Assembly (NCBI GenBank): GCA_916048145.1
Contig: CAJZGT010000074.1
Location: 1 to 6,497, forward strand
DNA length: 6,497 nucleotides
Reading direction: 5' to 3'
Source of the DNA: an uncultured Streptococcus sp.
GTDB taxonomy: Bacteria; Bacillota; Bacilli; Lactobacillales; Streptococcaceae
A model generated the notes under the pieces. That model searched no databases. It saw only the letters and a program-made list of their open reading frames with translations, and had not been told where the DNA came from. A program made the position numbers and the translations under genes. Every line of letters begins with the position of its first letter. Within the stretch, counting starts at the first letter, position 1. Positions 5,251 to 6,497 of this stretch are shown piece by piece.

Positions 5251-6497
5251 ATGGATCAGAAGAGACGTGATCGGCATGAGAAACATGATCAAGAGCCACA
5301 ATTTGATTTTGATGACGCTAAAGATTTGACAGTAGGTCAAGTTATTCGTAAGAATGAGGAAGTTGAAGCTGGGGTGCTTCCAGAAGATAGTATTCTAGAC
5401 AAATATATAAAGCAACATCGTGAAGAGATTGAAGCAGATAAGTTTGAAACACGACAGTTCAAAAAAGAAGAGCTAGCAGCCACTCAAAGTTTAGAGGAAT
5501 TGATTCAAGCAGTTCGAGAAACGAGTGACACTACTGCAGATGAGGAGTTAGGAGAAGAATCTTCTATAGATGCTACAGACACAAATAGTTCAGACTTTGT
5601 TTTGCCTCCTCTAGAGGAAAAAAGTCAAAAGATAGAACCTCTAGTTGTAACTAAGGAAGGTGTTGATGAAGATGACGAGGTCCAAGAAGATGAGACAGTT
5701 TTACTGTCGAGAGCTACTGCCATAGAGACAGAAACAGAAGCAGATTCTATAAAGAAACGAGTGATGATCATCGCTTCAGTACTGATTGTAATTGTTATCC
5801 TGCTGGGGAGCTATTTTGTCTACCGTCAAATCTCACGCTCAAACCAAGAGATACAATCTTCACAATCAGCTTCAACCGACCAAGCTACGCAAACAGCATT
5901 ACAAGAGTTTAATACTCTTTATGATGCCTTCTATACAGATAGCAACAAAACGGCTTTGAAAAATAGTCAGTTTGATAAGCTGAGCCAACTTAAAACCTTG
6001 CTTGATAAGTTGGAAGGTAGTCGTGAATATACGCTTGCAAAATCTAAGTATGACAGCCTTGAAACGCAAATTAAGGCTATTCAAGATGTAAATGCTCAAT
6101 TTGAGAAGCCAGCTATTGTTGATGGTGTTTTGGACACTAACGCTAAAGCTAAATCGGATGCTAAATTTACAGATATTAAAACTGGAAATACGGAGCTTGA
6201 TAAATTACTAGATAAGGCTATTAGTCTAGGTAAGAGTCAACAAACAGCTCCTTCAAGTTCAAGCTCAAGTCAAGAAAGTTCAAGTTCATCAACAGAGAGC
6301 GCTACAGGCAACACAGGTCCATCTTCAAGCGCCTCATCAAACAATTCAGTTTCTGCACGTGATGATAGCCATGGCGGTTTATCAAGTTCTGGAGTTGACC
6401 TCCAGAGAGCTTCGAGTCGTGTGCCGTTCAATCAATCGGCTGTTGATGATAGCAATAACTCTGCTTGGGATTTCGCGGATGGTGTTTTGGAACAAAT
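5251..6497 (+). CDS. mapZ: Midcell-anchored protein Z (MapZ/LocZ), C-terminus cut by window edge
   Basis: Bitopic membrane protein that arrives early at the future division sites of streptococci, binds FtsZ through its cytosolic N-terminus, and guides Z-ring placement. About 415 of an expected 460 or so residues are visible, and the frame stays open to the edge. The basic N-terminus ([14 protein letters not shown]) leads into the conserved segment up to about residue 80, with Thr67 (FETRQ) and Thr78 at the same numbers as the two StkP phosphorylation sites of pneumococcal MapZ. A very acidic stretch follows (about 85-165). One membrane segment covers about 171-191, flanked by KKR and YR. The first extracellular domain is about 205-325, then a Ser-rich linker (333-367), then the start of the second, peptidoglycan-binding domain. 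AAAGGA lies six bases before the ATG. It is 12 bases after the methyltransferase gene. In pneumococcus gnd would come next. Confidence 0.95.
   Translation, partial: MDQKRRDRHEKHDQEPQFDFDDAKDLTVGQVIRKNEEVEAGVLPEDSILDKYIKQHREEIEADKFETRQFKKEELAATQSLEELIQAVRETSDTTADEELGEESSIDATDTNSSDFVLPPLEEKSQKIEPLVVTKEGVDEDDEVQEDETVLLSRATAIETETEADSIKKRVMIIASVLIVIVILLGSYFVYRQISRSNQEIQSSQSASTDQATQTALQEFNTLYDAFYTDSNKTALKNSQFDKLSQLKTLLDKLEGSREYTLAKSKYDSLETQIKAIQDVNAQFEKPAIVDGVLDTNAKAKSDAKFTDIKTGNTELDKLLDKAISLGKSQQTAPSSSSSSQESSSSSTESATGNTGPSSSASSNNSVSARDDSHGGLSSSGVDLQRASSRVPFNQSAVDDSNNSAWDFADGVLEQ
6247..6348 (+). repeat. Low-complexity Ser-rich linker within mapZ
   Basis: The DNA here is built from repeated TCAAG and AGTTCA units, encoding a tract of mostly Ser with Thr, Gln, Asn and Glu (residues 333-367). 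It separates the two extracellular domains of MapZ and acts as a flexible spacer through the wall. Such repeats change length easily by slippage. Confidence 0.6.

Noticed and set aside
5899..6099. A 66-codon minus-strand frame opposite mapZ
   Set aside because: It is antisense to the conserved first extracellular domain of MapZ and has no start signals. Its hydrophobic look comes from the reverse of Lys- and Glu-rich codons.
1..6497. An undescribed defence, mobile or biosynthetic system
   Set aside because: Every coding stretch is accounted for by a recognised core gene, and no direct repeats, attachment sites, transposase fragments or tRNA genes were seen.

Overview
The window is a core chromosomal segment of a mitis-group Streptococcus: S. 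mitis, S. oralis, S. infantis or a close relative of S. pneumoniae. Every protein matches, from memory, the pneumococcal gene set in the same order (pbp1A, recU, a YpsA/DUF1273 gene, gpsB, rnpB, a THUMP-domain rRNA methyltransferase, mapZ). Substitutions in PBP1a and the divergent cytoplasmic half of MapZ argue against a typical pneumococcus. No searches were run, so the species call is an inference.

Layout. On the minus strand, recU (2601 to 2005) is followed by pbp1A (2008 to the left edge, C-terminal tail cut off). They overlap by ATGA and share one promoter. A 66-base divergent intergenic region separates them from the plus-strand genes. These are the ypsA-like gene (2668-3195), gpsB (3265-3594) with its own promoter, the RNase P RNA gene rnpB (about 3608-4008) with a -10 box that overlaps the gpsB stop codon, and an intrinsic terminator (4012-4044). 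After the terminator come an rlmL/ypsC-type 23S rRNA guanine methyltransferase (4081-5238) and, 12 bases later, mapZ (5251 to the right edge, C-terminus cut off). The only stretch over 300 bases without protein coding is rnpB.

How the genes fit together. Most of the window concerns growth and division. PBP1a polymerises and cross-links peptidoglycan. GpsB coordinates septal and peripheral synthesis. MapZ marks the division site and positions FtsZ under StkP control. YpsA has been linked to division in other Firmicutes. RecU resolves Holliday junctions, and its pairing with a class A PBP is conserved in Bacillus (recU-ponA). The order ypsA, gpsB, rnpB, ypsC is also conserved in B. subtilis, so this is an old Firmicute neighbourhood. 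RNase P RNA and the methyltransferase add tRNA and rRNA maturation.

I saw no mobile element, CRISPR array, tRNA, phage gene or unknown multigene system. The points most worth a second look are the PBP1a allele, which carries residues known from penicillin-resistant mosaic alleles but keeps an intact STMK motif; the face-to-face overlapping promoters between recU and ypsA; the rnpB promoter built into the gpsB stop codon; and the unusual translation start region of the methyltransferase.
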